The notes: generated by a model not told the origin, from the sequence alone. 64,000 nucleotides of DNA from Eutypella sp. D-1 (GCA_023313575.1 JAJTTP010000013.1:1116001-1180000), one strand, 5' to 3'. Counted from the first letter of the stretch, positions 11,478 to 24,200 are shown. Made by a program: numbers and translations.

Positions 11478-12874
11478 ATGGACTCCGTTCAAATACCCAA
11501 TTTCGAAATGACCTATATGACCCATCGTCTTTTAGTCCTTCTCGTAGTCTTTCTAGCTATAACGACTACTGTGGTGGGCCTGCGTGTATGGTCTAGGTGG
11601 CTGATGAAAGCGGAGCCTCATCATCCTCGCCAATTCGGTTGGGATGACTGGCTCGCAATTGCAGCATTGGTACGTTATTAAGAGGCCACCGATTTGAACT
11701 GGTCACGTTTACTGACTTTAAACCAGCCATTCATCTTTACCTTATTTGGCATGACAGTCTATCAGATCAAATTGGGACTTGGCCATCATGCCTGGGAGTT
11801 GCCACCAGAAGTCTTGATCACTCATGCCCGAATTACTTGGGCCTCATACTTCATTTTCGAAGGCTGCCTGTTTTTGCAAAAGCTGTCAATATTGTTATTT
11901 ATTGGCAGAATATTTCCTAAGTATGTCAATTCACGTCTATTCAATACTGCTGTATGGCTTGTTCATGCTGCGAACTTGTCTTGGCTTATTGGCATTTACC
12001 TTGGCATTATCTTTGCATGCAATCCGCCTGCAAAGAATTGGTACCCCTCAATATCTGGGACTTGTACACCTGCAAGTTCATTGTGGCTTGGATGCACCAT
12101 CCCTAGTGTTGCAGTCGATTTGATGATTCTTCTGTTACCTTTACCTAAGATCTGGAATCTTCGGGCAAATAGGAGACGTAGACTAGCCATTGGCGTTGTC
12201 TTTATATTAGGTTATAGGCAAGTAGTAACAATATCATTCAAGACAGTAGAGAGTGCTAATACTTCAATACAGCGTTGTTATCGTGTCAATAGGCCGACTG
12301 ATCAAGGTCGTGACGTCTCTTGAAGGATTGAATGACGACTTTACCTGTGAGTTAATCCTATCTGCTACTGATTACCTCAAGATTGCCTAGAAGCTAATAT
12401 AGCTTAGACGAAGTTGTTTCTGTACTATGCTGGATGACTGCAGAGATTAGCATATCTCTAATGGCGATATGTTTCCCTGCTTTGTTGGTCCTTGGAAACC
12501 ATATTTCAAGGTCGTACCTCATCCCCTTTAGTACCAGACTGTCGTCCGTCTTCAAGTCCGGCTCTCAGCTTTTGAGCAAGACAAGCGGTGGTTTCTCGGA
12601 GCTTGAGGCGCAAGGTGGATCGGGACGACCCATAATGAGAACACCTCCAGGGGAAAAGAGCCCGCCTATCACAAAACTTGAACACCATGCCTCTCGTGAG
12701 GTCCATGAGACAATCCATCTTTCACCTGAGGAAAACAGCCATACGGTTGGAGTCTGCAGTAACCCAAGAGATATTGAGGAAAACATGTTGCCCGCTCACG
12801 GGGTTTGGTTGGAGAACGATATTCGTATCTGTCACAAGGTGGGCTGTCCCGGCTTGGAATATTGTATTCTTTGA
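11478..12874 (+). CDS. Fungal rhodopsin-like/PTH11-type seven-helix membrane protein
   Basis: Four exons, 11478-11669, 11727-12217, 12273-12346 and 12408-12874, encode 407 aa. Introns are 57, 55 and 61 bp. The second uses a GC donor (AG|GCAAGT) with the branch GCTAATAC, and only this splice keeps the conserved GYSVVIVSIGRL reading. There are about seven hydrophobic helices: one near 17-36, others at about 63-80, 105-130, 145-175, 185-210, 225-250 and 270-300. After helix 1 comes the WDDW motif, and a Cys pair occurs in the AC-N...GTC loop, both typical of the fungal rhodopsin-domain (PTH11-related) family. The C-terminal about 110 residues are hydrophilic and probably cytosolic. Family members are putative GPCR-like sensors, and some lie in secondary-metabolite loci. 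No ligand can be inferred. The gene is intact and sits 2 kb upstream of the decayed oxoamine synthase. Confidence 0.87.
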
Positions 12875-13961
12875 TACTTCTATTCATTTGATAATAAACG
12901 GTTATGGTCCCAAGGTCCTTGGGGAAAAGAAGAAGAAGAAGGGAAAGAGGAGAAGTCTCCCAACCCCGCACAGGCCCAATTGATATACCCGTCCTCACGT
13001 GACCAACAGGGATCGCTGCCAAGGTTCCGGTCCACAGTGTCCCTCCGTGTGACAGTATCAGCCGTCAATAGTTCCAGTACTAAAGGTCAAGTGAAGGGAC
13101 AGGAGCAACCTCAGACAGGCAAATGTCACCGCTCGTTTGGTGAATTGATACTAGGGGCTAAGGCTGTCTATCAATCGCCCAAAGGAGGAAACTTCATCAC
13201 CTAGGAGTTCTCTCTTCCTGTTCTTGCAGAATGCAATCAGACCCGCCTTTCCCCTGCTGTTGCACGTACTGAAGAAAGGAGGATTGTTGTCATTTCTTTA
13301 AGCAGACATTTTACAGATTAGCCCTCCTCTAATATCTTCTGTGACAAATCGCTATGCTCCAAATCCACAAGACGCCCCTAGTCTCGAAATCTCCCATTCT
13401 TATTCATACCTCACTTTTCTTCCGTGCCACCATACACTGAATGCTGCTTGAAACCTGTGCAAAGAACGTCAAACCTCCTTCGTGCTTCGTGTAAAGTCCT
13501 GCCAGGGCCGAAGCTAGGGTCGAATGCCAACCTCTGCCGCACCTTCAGCACGTCGAACACGCAGCGCGCGAAGTCGATCGTGACCAAATTGACCCTCGAA
13601 AAGCAACGCTTTGCTGCGGGAGTGCAACTATGTTGTAGTAATTAAGAGTGGGAAACAGGTGAGTATGTGAAGAAACGATACCGTGGGCGTCGGGAAACCC
13701 CTGAAAAACCTGTCATCGAAGGAAGCTTCGTTACGGTACTTCTTCCGCGCCTACGCTGCATTGCTGCGGGCTGGTACTCGAAATGCATGTGCTATGCATG
13801 ACCAGTAAGCCTGGTGGCAACCATTTACCACCCTAGACTAACCTAGCCATGTGTACGCCCGTCTTTGGGCTCTTGTCAAAAGTGTCGGCTTGGGTCAGCT
13901 GGCCCCACATTCCCCCGACGTTGCAACGAGGAGTATACCTACCTATGAGTGTTACCCCTGG
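12875..13961. other. Intergenic, no gene recognised
   Basis: About 1.1 kb. The plus frame 13424-13645 encodes a 73-residue peptide with a mildly presequence-like stretch (basic, RTFSTSN). It closes quickly and has no supportable continuation, so it is not called. A short GAAGAAGAAG run lies near 12930. Confidence 0.45.
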
Positions 13962-14340
13962 GTTATCGCCACGGCTATTCTGACGGTCGCTAATTCTATA
14001 CGGATGGAGTCCAAGTATTGTACTTACACATATTTCGATATATACTTACCTATAGGCGATGACAGCTTTATAAAGCTGTTAACCACCACCGTTGCCGCTG
14101 CTGCTGCTGCCTCCGCGGGAAGTGTTATAATATTTATACATAAATACATATTAATAAAGTAATTACTCGCATAAAATATGTAAATCTTTGAAACTAAAGT
14201 TGGGAATAATATACTAAATACAATAAAACATTATAATATAAATATATATATATATATATACAATACATGAACTCCATCCGCATGAAGTTAGCAACCGTTA
14301 GTATAGTAGGCGAGACCGTTAGAATAGCCGTGGCGGTTAC
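13962..14340. mobile_element. Foldback/MITE-like element with imperfect inverted repeats
   Basis: The left arm from 13962 (GTTATCGCCACGGCTATTCT...) and the reverse complement of the right end at 14340 (GTAACCGCCACGGCTATTCT...) match over roughly 60-80 bp. Both arms include CGGATGGAGT and GTATTGTA. The right arm carries a small insertion that repeats the AACGG(T) unit. The interior is AT-rich, with an (AT)n tract at 14242-14260 and a GCT-repeat near 14095-14112. No coding capacity is seen. The shape suggests a non-autonomous DNA element, but no clear target-site duplication flanks it and the exact ends are uncertain by a few bases. Confidence 0.55.
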
Positions 14341-14968
14341 TGATAAGCTTTTTGGGGGGGCGCCGGGGGGGGGGGGTGGAGAGGTTTGAGACATGATTCA
14401 TCTTGCAGGACTACATAGGATTCTATTTCATGGCATTCATTGGATTCAATCATTTCTCAATACGAGTTCCAGACCGCATACTAAGCCTTCCAGCGGAAAA
14501 CGGAACGTGAACGACCGGCCTTTAGTTATACTGCCGTAAAATACGGACTTGGCGAGTGCCATACCCACTCCCAACACTGTACCCGAGTATTACTTTGGGT
14601 CGCGATGCCACCGTGGGCCAGGGATCTGGCTCAGCTGATCATTCCAGAGCACGTCGATGCCTCCGGTCGTAGTAAGATAGATCTGCCGAGAGCTTTCAGA
14701 CCGATACATCAGTGGCAGTACACCACCATTCCGTGCCTTCCTCCCTAGATGAGGTAGCACCCAACCTTCTATCCCGATCTAGGCACTTACTTACTTTCTG
14801 CCCCGGGCCGAGGATAGCCCCTATAGGGCCGCCACCAATGATTGATGGATGTTGATCTCGCAGCACAGTAAGCTCCATAATCCTTATATGGGCTGAATAT
14901 GGCAATTGCTGCTGAAGCTCGATTCACCACATTCTAGCTTTTGCCACTTTTAATACTACGCGGTCACA
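14341..14968. other. Intergenic upstream of the oxoamine synthase pseudogene; long G runs
   Basis: About 630 bp. G homopolymer runs lie at 14352-14376. No recognisable coding frame. The right end should hold the former promoter of the pseudogene. Confidence 0.45.
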
Positions 14969-16678
14969 ATGCGAGATCATAGCCCCAACCGAGCTCTCTG
15001 CTCTATTGGCCCTGTGGCTACCAAAATCAGGGGTCAGAAGATGCGGACAGATAGAACAAAGTCACTCCCAGTCTTCTACCGCAATCTTGAAGAAGCGCTT
15101 GACACGAAACGCGCGTCGCATAATTTTTACACCATTGCGCAGAATAACTGGCAGACTAACGCCGCCGTGGACCTATGCTCGGGGGATATCCTGGGGTTAG
15201 GAGCCAGCAGCGCCCGGCGTGACGAATTCACCGCCGAACTCGCCCGCCACCCGGAATTCCGGATAGGTTCAAGCGGCGTTAGATTGATGGACGGAGATTA
15301 TACGTACTTAGAACAAGCTAAGCTCCAATTGGCCGTATTTTATGGCGCCGAGGCTGGCCTTATCGTTGGCTCGGCATATAAAGCTAATATAGCCGTCTGG
15401 ACGTCCTTAGTGCGGCTTGGGGACGTTATTATATATAACGTGCTGGTGCACGCGAGCACTTATAAAGGCATGAAGCAGAGTTTGGCGATGTAACGCGTCG
15501 AATTCGCTTATAACGACGTGAAAAACTTCCGAAATACGCTGCTGGCCATCCTAAACACCTATCCCTTAATTAAACAGGGGAAACGCAGCGTTTTTGTAAC
15601 GCTGGAGTCTATTTATAGCATGGATAGCGACGTGTGTCCTTTGTTGGAGCTTATGGAGGCTGTAAATAATGTATTCTACGAGCAAGGGAATATTCAGTTT
15701 GTAATAAATAAGGCATATAGTGTTAGTGTGATAGGACTTAACGGAGTAGGATTAGTATGCTAGCTCGGCTTGGAGAAGGAGATTGCCATCGTGGTGAGTA
15801 AATCCTAGGGAGTTCTTAACTTCCGTTAACCTCCTCTCGGGGTGATTCCGAATTCCCAGAGAGGACCCAGGGTTTGTGTACCCATGTGTAGGGAACTGAA
15901 ACTAACAAAACTGAAACTAGGTGCACTCATTTGGGAAGGCGATAGGGGCTACAGGAGGTATGTGCACAGGCCATCCGCCTATCTTCCCGCCGGAAATCTA
16001 TGCTCATAACTGCTGGTGGTATAGCAATCATTCTGGGCAACGAGACTATTCGAAATGCACTAGTGAATTTTGCCAAATCCGTCATATTTACGACATCACC
16101 CTCGTTCCCGTTTGTTGCGGCTATTAAAACCGGTTACACATTGCTGGAAACCGGTGAACTGCTCCAAGTATGTTTGACCCAAGCCTAGGTGTTCATGGAC
16201 CACACGAAAATACTGACAGTTGTATGAGGCCCGAGAGCGCATTTAAGAATATGCGGCACTCTTTTTTGAGCTATTAACGTCGCACTCTCTGTGGCCCGCA
16301 GCAGAAAAGGCGGGACTTCTTCTGGTCCCTTTATCCAGGGATTGGGAAGATCGTTCTTTTTTGACGCATATTATAATAGTCATAACGCGCCAGATTTATA
16401 TTTGGTGGCTTTATTTCCATCTTCTAAGTTCGGGCTTTTGTGTATTTCCCATCGATTACCCCTTGGTCCCGATTGGTGAGGCACGGTTGAGGGTGATATT
16501 ATATGCAACCAATACTTAGGAACAGATAGGAGGCTTTGTTGATGCCATCTTTGCCTGGGTCTATGAGATGATGGAGATCGAGAGCGGAAAAACAGTACAG
16601 AAAGTATCGACAGCTGCTAGAGAAGTGTATGCATGGATGGCCCAGGAACAGCTGACTGGTTTTGGAATGAAGTCATAG
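14969..16678 (+). pseudogene. Alpha-oxoamine synthase (AONS/ALAS-like PLP enzyme), RIP-decayed
   Basis: One family can be followed through the whole stretch despite breaks: exons about 14969-15793, 15921-15957, 16025-16167 and a last exon ending at TAG 16676-16678. Introns at 15794-15920 (GTGAGT...CTAG) and 15958-16024 (GTATGT...TATAG) still have good signals. The N-terminal half has SGDILGLGAS and the RIGSSGVRLMDG region of class-II aminotransferases. The lysine that binds PLP survives in HSFGKA (AAG 15936-15938). In-frame stops are at 15491-15493 (TAA), 15761-15763 (TAG) and 16517-16519 (TAG). The DEAHS-type motif near 15700-15720 reads NKAYS, so the Asp that contacts the pyridine nitrogen and the following His are lost by G-to-A and C-to-T changes. 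Family members condense an amino acid with an acyl thioester with loss of CO2. Next to an HR-PKS this suggests polyketide chain release, as with FUM8, although no N-terminal membrane anchor is visible here. Confidence 0.85.
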
Positions 16679-17315
16679 TAGTGCCGCTCTGGCCGTGGAG
16701 AAGGCCCTTCAATACAACACCTGCTTTGAGTCTAGGCAGTTTACCTCTGGCAAGATTTGCAAGCAACTGACTTCGTCTGTCCGCGCTTCAGCGCCGTTAA
16801 GATAAGTAGTAGTGTTATCCTGACAAGACAGAGGCAAAATCTGGTGAGGGCCTGCTGAGATGGCTACGTAATAAGCTTTCTGCCTCCTGGTCCTGGTTCA
16901 GATGCTAGTGGAAGGTCAAAATGCAATATACAAGGTAGTAATGAAATGGCGGCAGGACGTGCCGCACACCCTCGGGCCTCAATATAAAATGTGCAATGTT
17001 ACAGGATATCTGTGCCGAACTCGGGTAGTCCTCATTTCAATGCAGTCTGGACCTCATTGTCGATGCTTTCCACATTCTTCATACTAGCATTCTCCCTTGA
17101 ATGAGGTAAGCTGTATCTAGAATTATGCAGGAATAGACCAAGATGGATTGTTACCCAATAGTGCGAAAGACGGCCCGAACCAGCCGCATAGATGCGGAGA
17201 CAGACACATGGCTGGATGGAAAAAAGGATGAGATCCTGGAGGTTGGTGCATGTATATATGTGTGTGTGTGTGTTCTAGGCTGGGGTTAGGGATGAGCGTG
17301 TATATAATGAAATGC
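16679..17315. other. Spacer with a TG microsatellite
   Basis: About 640 bp between the oxoamine synthase relic and the MITE. A (TG)n tract occupies 17259-17273. The open frame 16902-17087 is not recognisable. No promoter element is evident. Confidence 0.45.
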
Positions 17316-17575
17316 TGTTAGGGATTGGTCACCCGTTATAGGCTCTCCACTATATGTCCAGGGGGGTCACATATATATATGACTGTAAGCAGCAGTATGA
17401 TTGCCACCATTGCAATCATTCATCCATCTTTTGGCCCCAATGGTGCAACGGTACGGTGCAACCGTAACAAAATGATTGTAATGGTGGCAATCATACTGCT
17501 GCTTACAGTCATATATATATGTGACCCCCCTGGACATATAGTGGAGAGCCTATAACGGGTGACCAATCCCTAACA
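17316..17575. mobile_element. MITE/foldback element with ~105-bp terminal inverted repeats
   Basis: The 260-bp element begins TGTTAGGGATTGGTCACCCG and ends with its reverse complement. The arms match almost perfectly for about 105 bp: left 17316-17422, right about 17468-17575, with a single visible difference near the inner end (GCAATCATT against ACAATCATT). The roughly 45-bp centre contains a smaller inverted pair built on GGTGCAACGGTACGGTGCAACC. There is no coding sequence of its own. The open frame 17325-17555 is only the two arms read through. Flanking bases AATGC (17311-17315) and TATGC (17576-17580) could be an imperfect target-site duplication. The near-identity of the arms suggests it is young compared with the decayed genes on both sides. 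Confidence 0.8.
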
Positions 17576-18202
17576 TATGCATACACGGACAATTTTCAAT
17601 AGTAGCTATAGGTCAGACTATGCTGTACAGGCATGGGGTATTGTGTCGAGACACTGTAGGAGGACGATGGTACCCAAACTCGCTAGCAGCCTCCAGCTCC
17701 TTAATACATACAGCGGCACAGTTCGTACATTGCTGACGTTGTAATGCGATGCACCCCTCTGAAGCCTTGCTATGCAGTTAATATGCAAACCTACCTGTCC
17801 TTTCGCTATCTTACGTTTACAATATTAGCCACTGCTCAAGCGACACAGCACAGCTTTTCACATGTAACCTTGCAATCCTTACAAGAATCTCCAATTCTGA
17901 CGTAGCCTACTAGTATGCATGAATGGTAGGTATATGAGCCGTAAAAGACGTACTGTGGGCCGTTTCCCAGGCCACCATGGCAGTATTAATCCGTTTTCTT
18001 TCTGAGGATATCGGGGGCGGTTCGCTGTCGTCGCTATAATATCAAAGTGTGTGTGAAGACTTCTGAAAGGATACCTTTGAATCCTTGATGTCAATGCTAT
18101 ATTCCAATGGTTGATGTCTTTCTTTCAAATATCTCAGTATAGACTGGTTGCGTGAATAGTGGCAACATCAATAACAACTCGATGGGATATTAGCAAAATA
18201 CC
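17576..18202. other. Former PKS promoter region
   Basis: About 630 bp upstream of the PKS start. The minus frames 17879-18094 and 18134-18430 have no recognisable features, and the second overlaps the PKS start. No binding site can be named. Confidence 0.4.
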
Positions 18203-21200
18203 ATGAATCCCACATCCACTGAATCTATTGCCATAATCGGCGCCTTTTTCAAGTTGCCCCAAGGTGCCGAGGATGAGATAAGCTTCTGGGACATCTTGAA
18301 AGATGGCAGAAATGTCATGACGCCGTGGCCTGAGACCCGAGCGAATATCAGTATATTTTACAAACCAGGCGCCAACTTGAAGAATGTTGTACGTTTGAGT
18401 AGTACTTCCCACCACTGACTTCATGTTCAAGACCTCAATCGCTCATAGTTCCTAGCTTTCGTCAAAGGGAGGCCATTTTGTTAGAGAAGACCTAGCCATC
18501 TTTGATGCTCCCTTCTTCTCGATCACGACGAAGGGTAAGCGATTTCTAAGCATTACGCTGAGTTGCTATTAATCGTTTTAAAGAAGCCGCATCCATGGAT
18601 CCCTAGCAGAGGTGGTTACTTGAAACATCTTTTAGGGCTTTGGAAAACGGTACGTCGCGTTCTTCAGCATTACGGTCGATTAAAGCTAATGGGCACAAGC
18701 TGGAATCACTATGGAAGCGGCTGCGGGAACTGATACCGCGGTATTTGCAGCATCCATGTGTGATGATTACTTAAGAATTACCGGAAAAGATCCAGATAAG
18801 GCCCCGGTTAACCTGGCTACTGGTATAAGCGCTGCCATGCTGGCTAATAGGTTAAGTTAGTATTTCGATCTAAAAGGACCTAGCGTGGAGATTAATACTG
18901 CTTGCTTTTTAAGTATGGTTACGATGGACCTTGCTTGCCAAAGTTTACGATCGAAATAATGTTCAATAGTTAAACTGTCCGATTCGTATCCACGAATAAC
19001 GACGTTAACTTAATTATTAAGCTTTAGTTATTGGATCGAACGTCCTTTTAACTCCCGAAGTATCCGTTTACTTATCTAGTATAAATTTTCTTTTACCAGA
19101 TAGCCTCTGCTATAGCTTTAATTATCGAGCTAACGGATACGCTAAAGGAAAAAGGGTTATGGTATTAATCCTTAAAATGCTTCTTAACGCCATTTAAGAT
19201 AAAAACATAATCCGTGCCGTTATTCGCACGACTGGTATCAATCAAAATGGTGTTACACCAGGAATAACTTAGCCAAGCCAATCTGCTCAAGAAGACCTTA
19301 TATGAAAGGTGTATAAAAGTTCCGTACTCACTTTCGACTCTACACGCTATGTCGAGGCCCACGGTACAGACCTAGTTACTGATGTTATACGCGACATTAT
19401 TCAGCATTAACTAATCATTCACAGGTACCGGTACTCAAATCGGTAACTTAACAGAAATAAGGGCTCTTGGCCGAGTTTTCAGATCCAGCCGTTTTTCTAA
19501 GGATCCTCTCTACATGCAAGTTCCAGAACCAATATCTCCAGCGCAAGCATATCTAACGATGATAGCAGAGGCTCCGTCAAGGCCAATATAGGCCATACCG
19601 AGGGTATTAGCGGCCTCGTTAACATTCTTAAATGTGTCTTTATCCTCGAAAGGGGTATTATCCCCCCCAATGCGTTTTTCGAAAAATTTAATCTAAAGAT
19701 GAATGTTAAGCAGAACAACTTCCAGGTATGTATTCCTCTTTGTAGATTTACGCCATCGAAGTGGGAACTTACTTGGTATTTTTGAAATCCCAACCGTATA
19801 TACTCCGTGGCCGACCCCGGGCTTACGTCGGGTCTCGGTCAACTTATTCGGTTTCGGTGGATCCAATGGGCATATCGTGATGGATGACGTATTCCATACA
19901 CTTGAAGCTTTAGGCAAGCGCGGGAAACACAATACTATAACAAACACTCTAAGCTACGGATTGTCTACTCCTCTCTACCTGACTGCCGACCATGGCACAA
20001 GCAACGTAGACAGAACGACTGCTAATGATTCTTTGGCCATCGGGCCCACGAAGCTGGAGCCTTTCACTCACAGAATTACGGCTAATGGCACAGCGGATGA
20101 ATCGATATCTAAAACGAATCTTGCCACTTCAAGCCAAGCGGTCAGGGCCACGTTACAGGACCAGCTTCTCGTGTGGTCCGCTAAAGACCTTCCTGCGCTG
20201 CAGCGAATTGTCCAGCAGTATTCTGGGTACTATGAGATAAGTATAGATGGCTGCGGACGACGACCACTTCATCAGCTGGCCTATACGCTGGCTGCGCGAC
20301 GAAACGTCATGGCCTGGAAAACCTATACCGTGTTAAGCAGATCAGAATCTGACAAAGGAACGTCGCTCACGGCAGCTACTGGCATACGTTCCTCGCGTAA
20401 ACGGGGCATGGCGTTCATTTTCACTGGTTAAGGAGCTTAATATGTAGGGATGGGATCGGCCCTGCTTTAGTATTCCACATTTCGATCCACCCTTGTCACA
20501 GCCGACAACATTCTTCAGTCTCTAAGGGCACAGTGGTCAGTTTTTGGTAAGTCGTAATTTTTCCTCGCTATTTAACATCGGACGCTCATTCGACGGGATC
20601 AGATAAGCTGCGTTGCAATAAGAGTATCCATATTCCCGAATTTAATTAGCCTTTTTGCATTGTGCTATAAATAGCACTCGTTAAATTGCTCCGAAGTTTT
20701 GGCATTGTTCCGGACGTAGCGATTGGCCATTTATCAGGGGAGATTGCAGCGGCATACGTTATTGGTGCTCTTAGTATTGAGTTTGTTTGCAAAATAGCTT
20801 ATCATCGAGGCAGGATGGCGCAGCAAGTTTTGAGAGAGTCGACGTTGAAACCGTCGGCTATGATGTCCGTCAATTTTTTAGAGCGCGACGTAGATAAATA
20901 CTTGGCAAACGCTTCTGTGAAGGCTGATATTTATATCGCCTGCATTAATAATCCTGGTAATGTCACCCTTTCGGGTCCGGAGTCTGCCCTGGATACGATC
21001 GGAAATTACTTGGAGCAGGATAATATATTCGTTAAAAAGCTTAATACGGGAGTGGCCTATTACTTGCCTGCTATGTAACACGTTGCAAAGGAGTACCTAT
21101 CTTTGATAAACTCACTTGAACCGCCATGCCAGGACGTTAGAAATATAACGGTTATGGTGTTATCCATCACTGGTTAACGAGTTGCCCCGAGCACTGTTTT

Positions 21201-24200
21201 GGATAGCTAATACTGGGTTGAAAACCTGACTTTACCTGTCAGATTTGCCGACGCGTTATAATATCTGGCGATAGCGGCCTTAAAGATTGATAAGTTTGAG
21301 ACGATGACAGATTACGTCGAGGTCGGCCCTCACGGTACATTGAGACGACCCTTGACCGACACGCTGAAAGATGCAATTCCCGGCAAAGAATTCAGATATA
21401 CATCCGTCCTGTCGCGATTTGACACGACCTTGAAACCCACCCTAGAATTGGTTGGCAAGCTTTTTGTGCATGGATATCCAGTCTCCGTCACGGCAGCCAA
21501 CGTATCCAATGTTGATCTTCCATTCCTTGTAGATACCCCTCAGTATCCGTTCGATAGGACTCAGTCATATTGGCACGAAACTAGATTGAGTACGAATTGG
21601 CGCTTAAGAGAGGATGTGCCTCGAAGTCTTGGCGTGCGGTCGACCGATTGGAATGCACTTGAGCCGCGATGGTGGAAGCAGATTTGCATTAAGGAAATGC
21701 CTTGGGTAGCAGATCACGTTGTCGGTAAGTAGGTATTTTATCCAGCCGCTGGCACTATCATGATGGCGCTCGCAGCGGTCAGGGAGATGGCTGATAAGCG
21801 TCAACCTTTTCGCGCGTATAACATTAAAGAGTGTACTTTCAAAAGCCCTATTGTGGTTCGCCCAGAAGGCAGTACGGAAGTTATGATTTATTTGCGTCTT
21901 TTAAGGGAATTATATGAAAAGTCCGCGTTGCGTTTCGAGGTCCGCATGTATACGAACGATGCGTAATGGAAAGAGTGTTTTTAAGCTACGTGCCACGTGG
22001 TATATGAAGACATCTTTACGGAGGTGGATGTAGGTCACGAGGCTCGAAGTGATGCAGCAAATTTTGTTTGAAAGTACGAGCACGCGAGAGCTACGTTAAG
22101 CACACATATCGAGAAGGGAAATTTTTACCGATGGCTTTCCATGCAGGGTCTTAAATATGGACCAGCATTCTCGATCGTAAAGAACGTCTACTGGGATGGC
22201 GGTCAGATCGTTGTTGGGTGTGTTTGCATCGATTCTCCAGAGGTAATCTCTGGAGAGATTGTTTATCCTGCTGTCCTGGATGTAGCGCTCTAAGTGGTTT
22301 TTACTGGACCATCCGAAGGAATGACAAGGTCACTTCCGACTTTCATTCCCTATCGAATGACGGACATGTGGATATCTGCCGACGACTGGACGCATCCTAG
22401 CAGCAATGAGATCCGAGTCTTGGCAGACTCGAGGCTTGAGGATCTCGAGGCAGGCGTGCGAGGTAGTTTGATCGTTCTATCGGATAATGGGTCTCCGCTT
22501 TGTCGTATCGCCAGTTTCGAATTGCTCCCAGTCATGCAAAACGATCCAAAGGACCAAGCCGATATAAAGAAAATATACGAGATTAAATGGCAACCTCAGC
22601 TGTCCTTGCTTAGTGCTGACCAACTACGCAATTGGTGTGGCGTAGGCGAAGATGCAGCTCAAGAAAACAAGCCTTTTGGATTTTCCATACGGCTCGAGAG
22701 AGTCCTGCAATCAGTTTTACATGCAAACGCAGAACATCTCCAACAGGCAAGTTCATCCACGACACCACCATACCTCGCCAGCTATGTGGCTTCCATGCAA
22801 CGGCATTTGCAAGAAGTTTCACTCCCCGAGGCTAAAAGTTATGATACGTCGAGCGTGAAAATGGAGCTAGCCGTGCTAGAAGCAGAAAATCCGTTCTCGA
22901 AGATATTTATTGAGTCAGTCGAGAATTTTGTGCCCTTCATTCAAGGAGACACAAAGTTTCTAGAATCGTTGGAAGTCACTGCCAACGAGTATGAGGAACA
23001 ACTCGTTAATGACCTTTTTGACAGTGGACTGGGCTCATATTTGGAGCTTGCTGCGCACGAAACTCCAAATCAAAAGGTCCTAAAGCTTGGGCCTGGCGCT
23101 GATGCCTTGACCGCCAAAGTGTTATCGATGTTCAAAAAGCTTAAGTCCCGTTCCGGCGGCATAGCTTTCTCGGAGTACGTACATGCAGGGGCAACTCGTG
23201 GCCGCTTTAGTGATTCCCGGAGTGCGTTCGCAGAGTATCAAAGCCGCATGGCTTTCGTGGACTTGGATTTAAAGCAGGGAACTAGTGGCCGAAAACTCAC
23301 TTCAGGCGCCTATGATTTGGTAATTGCCCGTGGTGTTCTCCACTCCACCAGGAATTCTACTTCTACTTTACAAGATATTTGCAAAGTCCCGAAGCCAAAT
23401 AGAAAGGTGGTGTTCATCGAACACTTGCCCTGCAAGTCCTTCATCACGGATTTTGCCTTCGGAATGCTCCCTGGCAGTTGGAAAAGGGAGGAAGCCTGGT
23501 GCACCTGCGATCCAACAACAATGAAATCTGATTAGGATTCTCAATTAAAAAAGACTGGATTTTCGGGATGCGATCTCCTTATCGAGGGCCATGCAATCGG
23601 TGCGCCGCACTGTGCCAGCGCCATTGTGTACAAAGTTCTATGTCCACCGGAAGTACTAAACAAGGTTTCTAAAGTCCTTATGCTCGCGGAGGATGACAGC
23701 GATTTCCTGTTGAGCGTCACGTCCGCCCTAGAAAGAAACTTGGTAAATTCATCGGCTTGGTAAACACACACTACAACCATCAAACAGCTTGAAATCGAAA
23801 ACCTGGATTGGCAGGACTATATGATTTACGTTGCCGACTCCCGTAGCTCACTACTCGCTAGACCTACACCGGCAGAATTTGAATCGATCAAAAGTCTACT
23901 GCAACGCTCAAAAAGTCTACTTTGGGTTACTGCTACGCCTTCTAACACTATGTCGGATTCGGATCCAATCCCAGACGTCTATAGTAGGATCAAGGATAGG
24001 CTACTACGAACGTTACGTGCCGAGTACAGCAACCATCGCCTTATCTCGCTATCTTTCGAGGGCAGATCTCATGACCTTACCACTTACGTCAATAACATCC
24101 TCCAAGTGTTCCATTCCGTATTTAGACAAGGCTCATCAGAGGTCGAATATCTGGTCCGAAACGGCACGGTATTGGTCGGCAGGTTAATGGAAAACGCCGA

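Noticed and set aside
13424..13645. 73-aa frame with a presequence-like segment
   Set aside because: Closes at once, no domain, no splice-supported continuation.
15958..16024. Apparent frameshift in the oxoamine synthase relic
   Set aside because: A normal 67-bp intron (GTATGT...TATAG) explains the frame change.
17325..17555. 77-codon plus-strand frame
   Set aside because: It is the two inverted arms of the MITE read through, not a gene.
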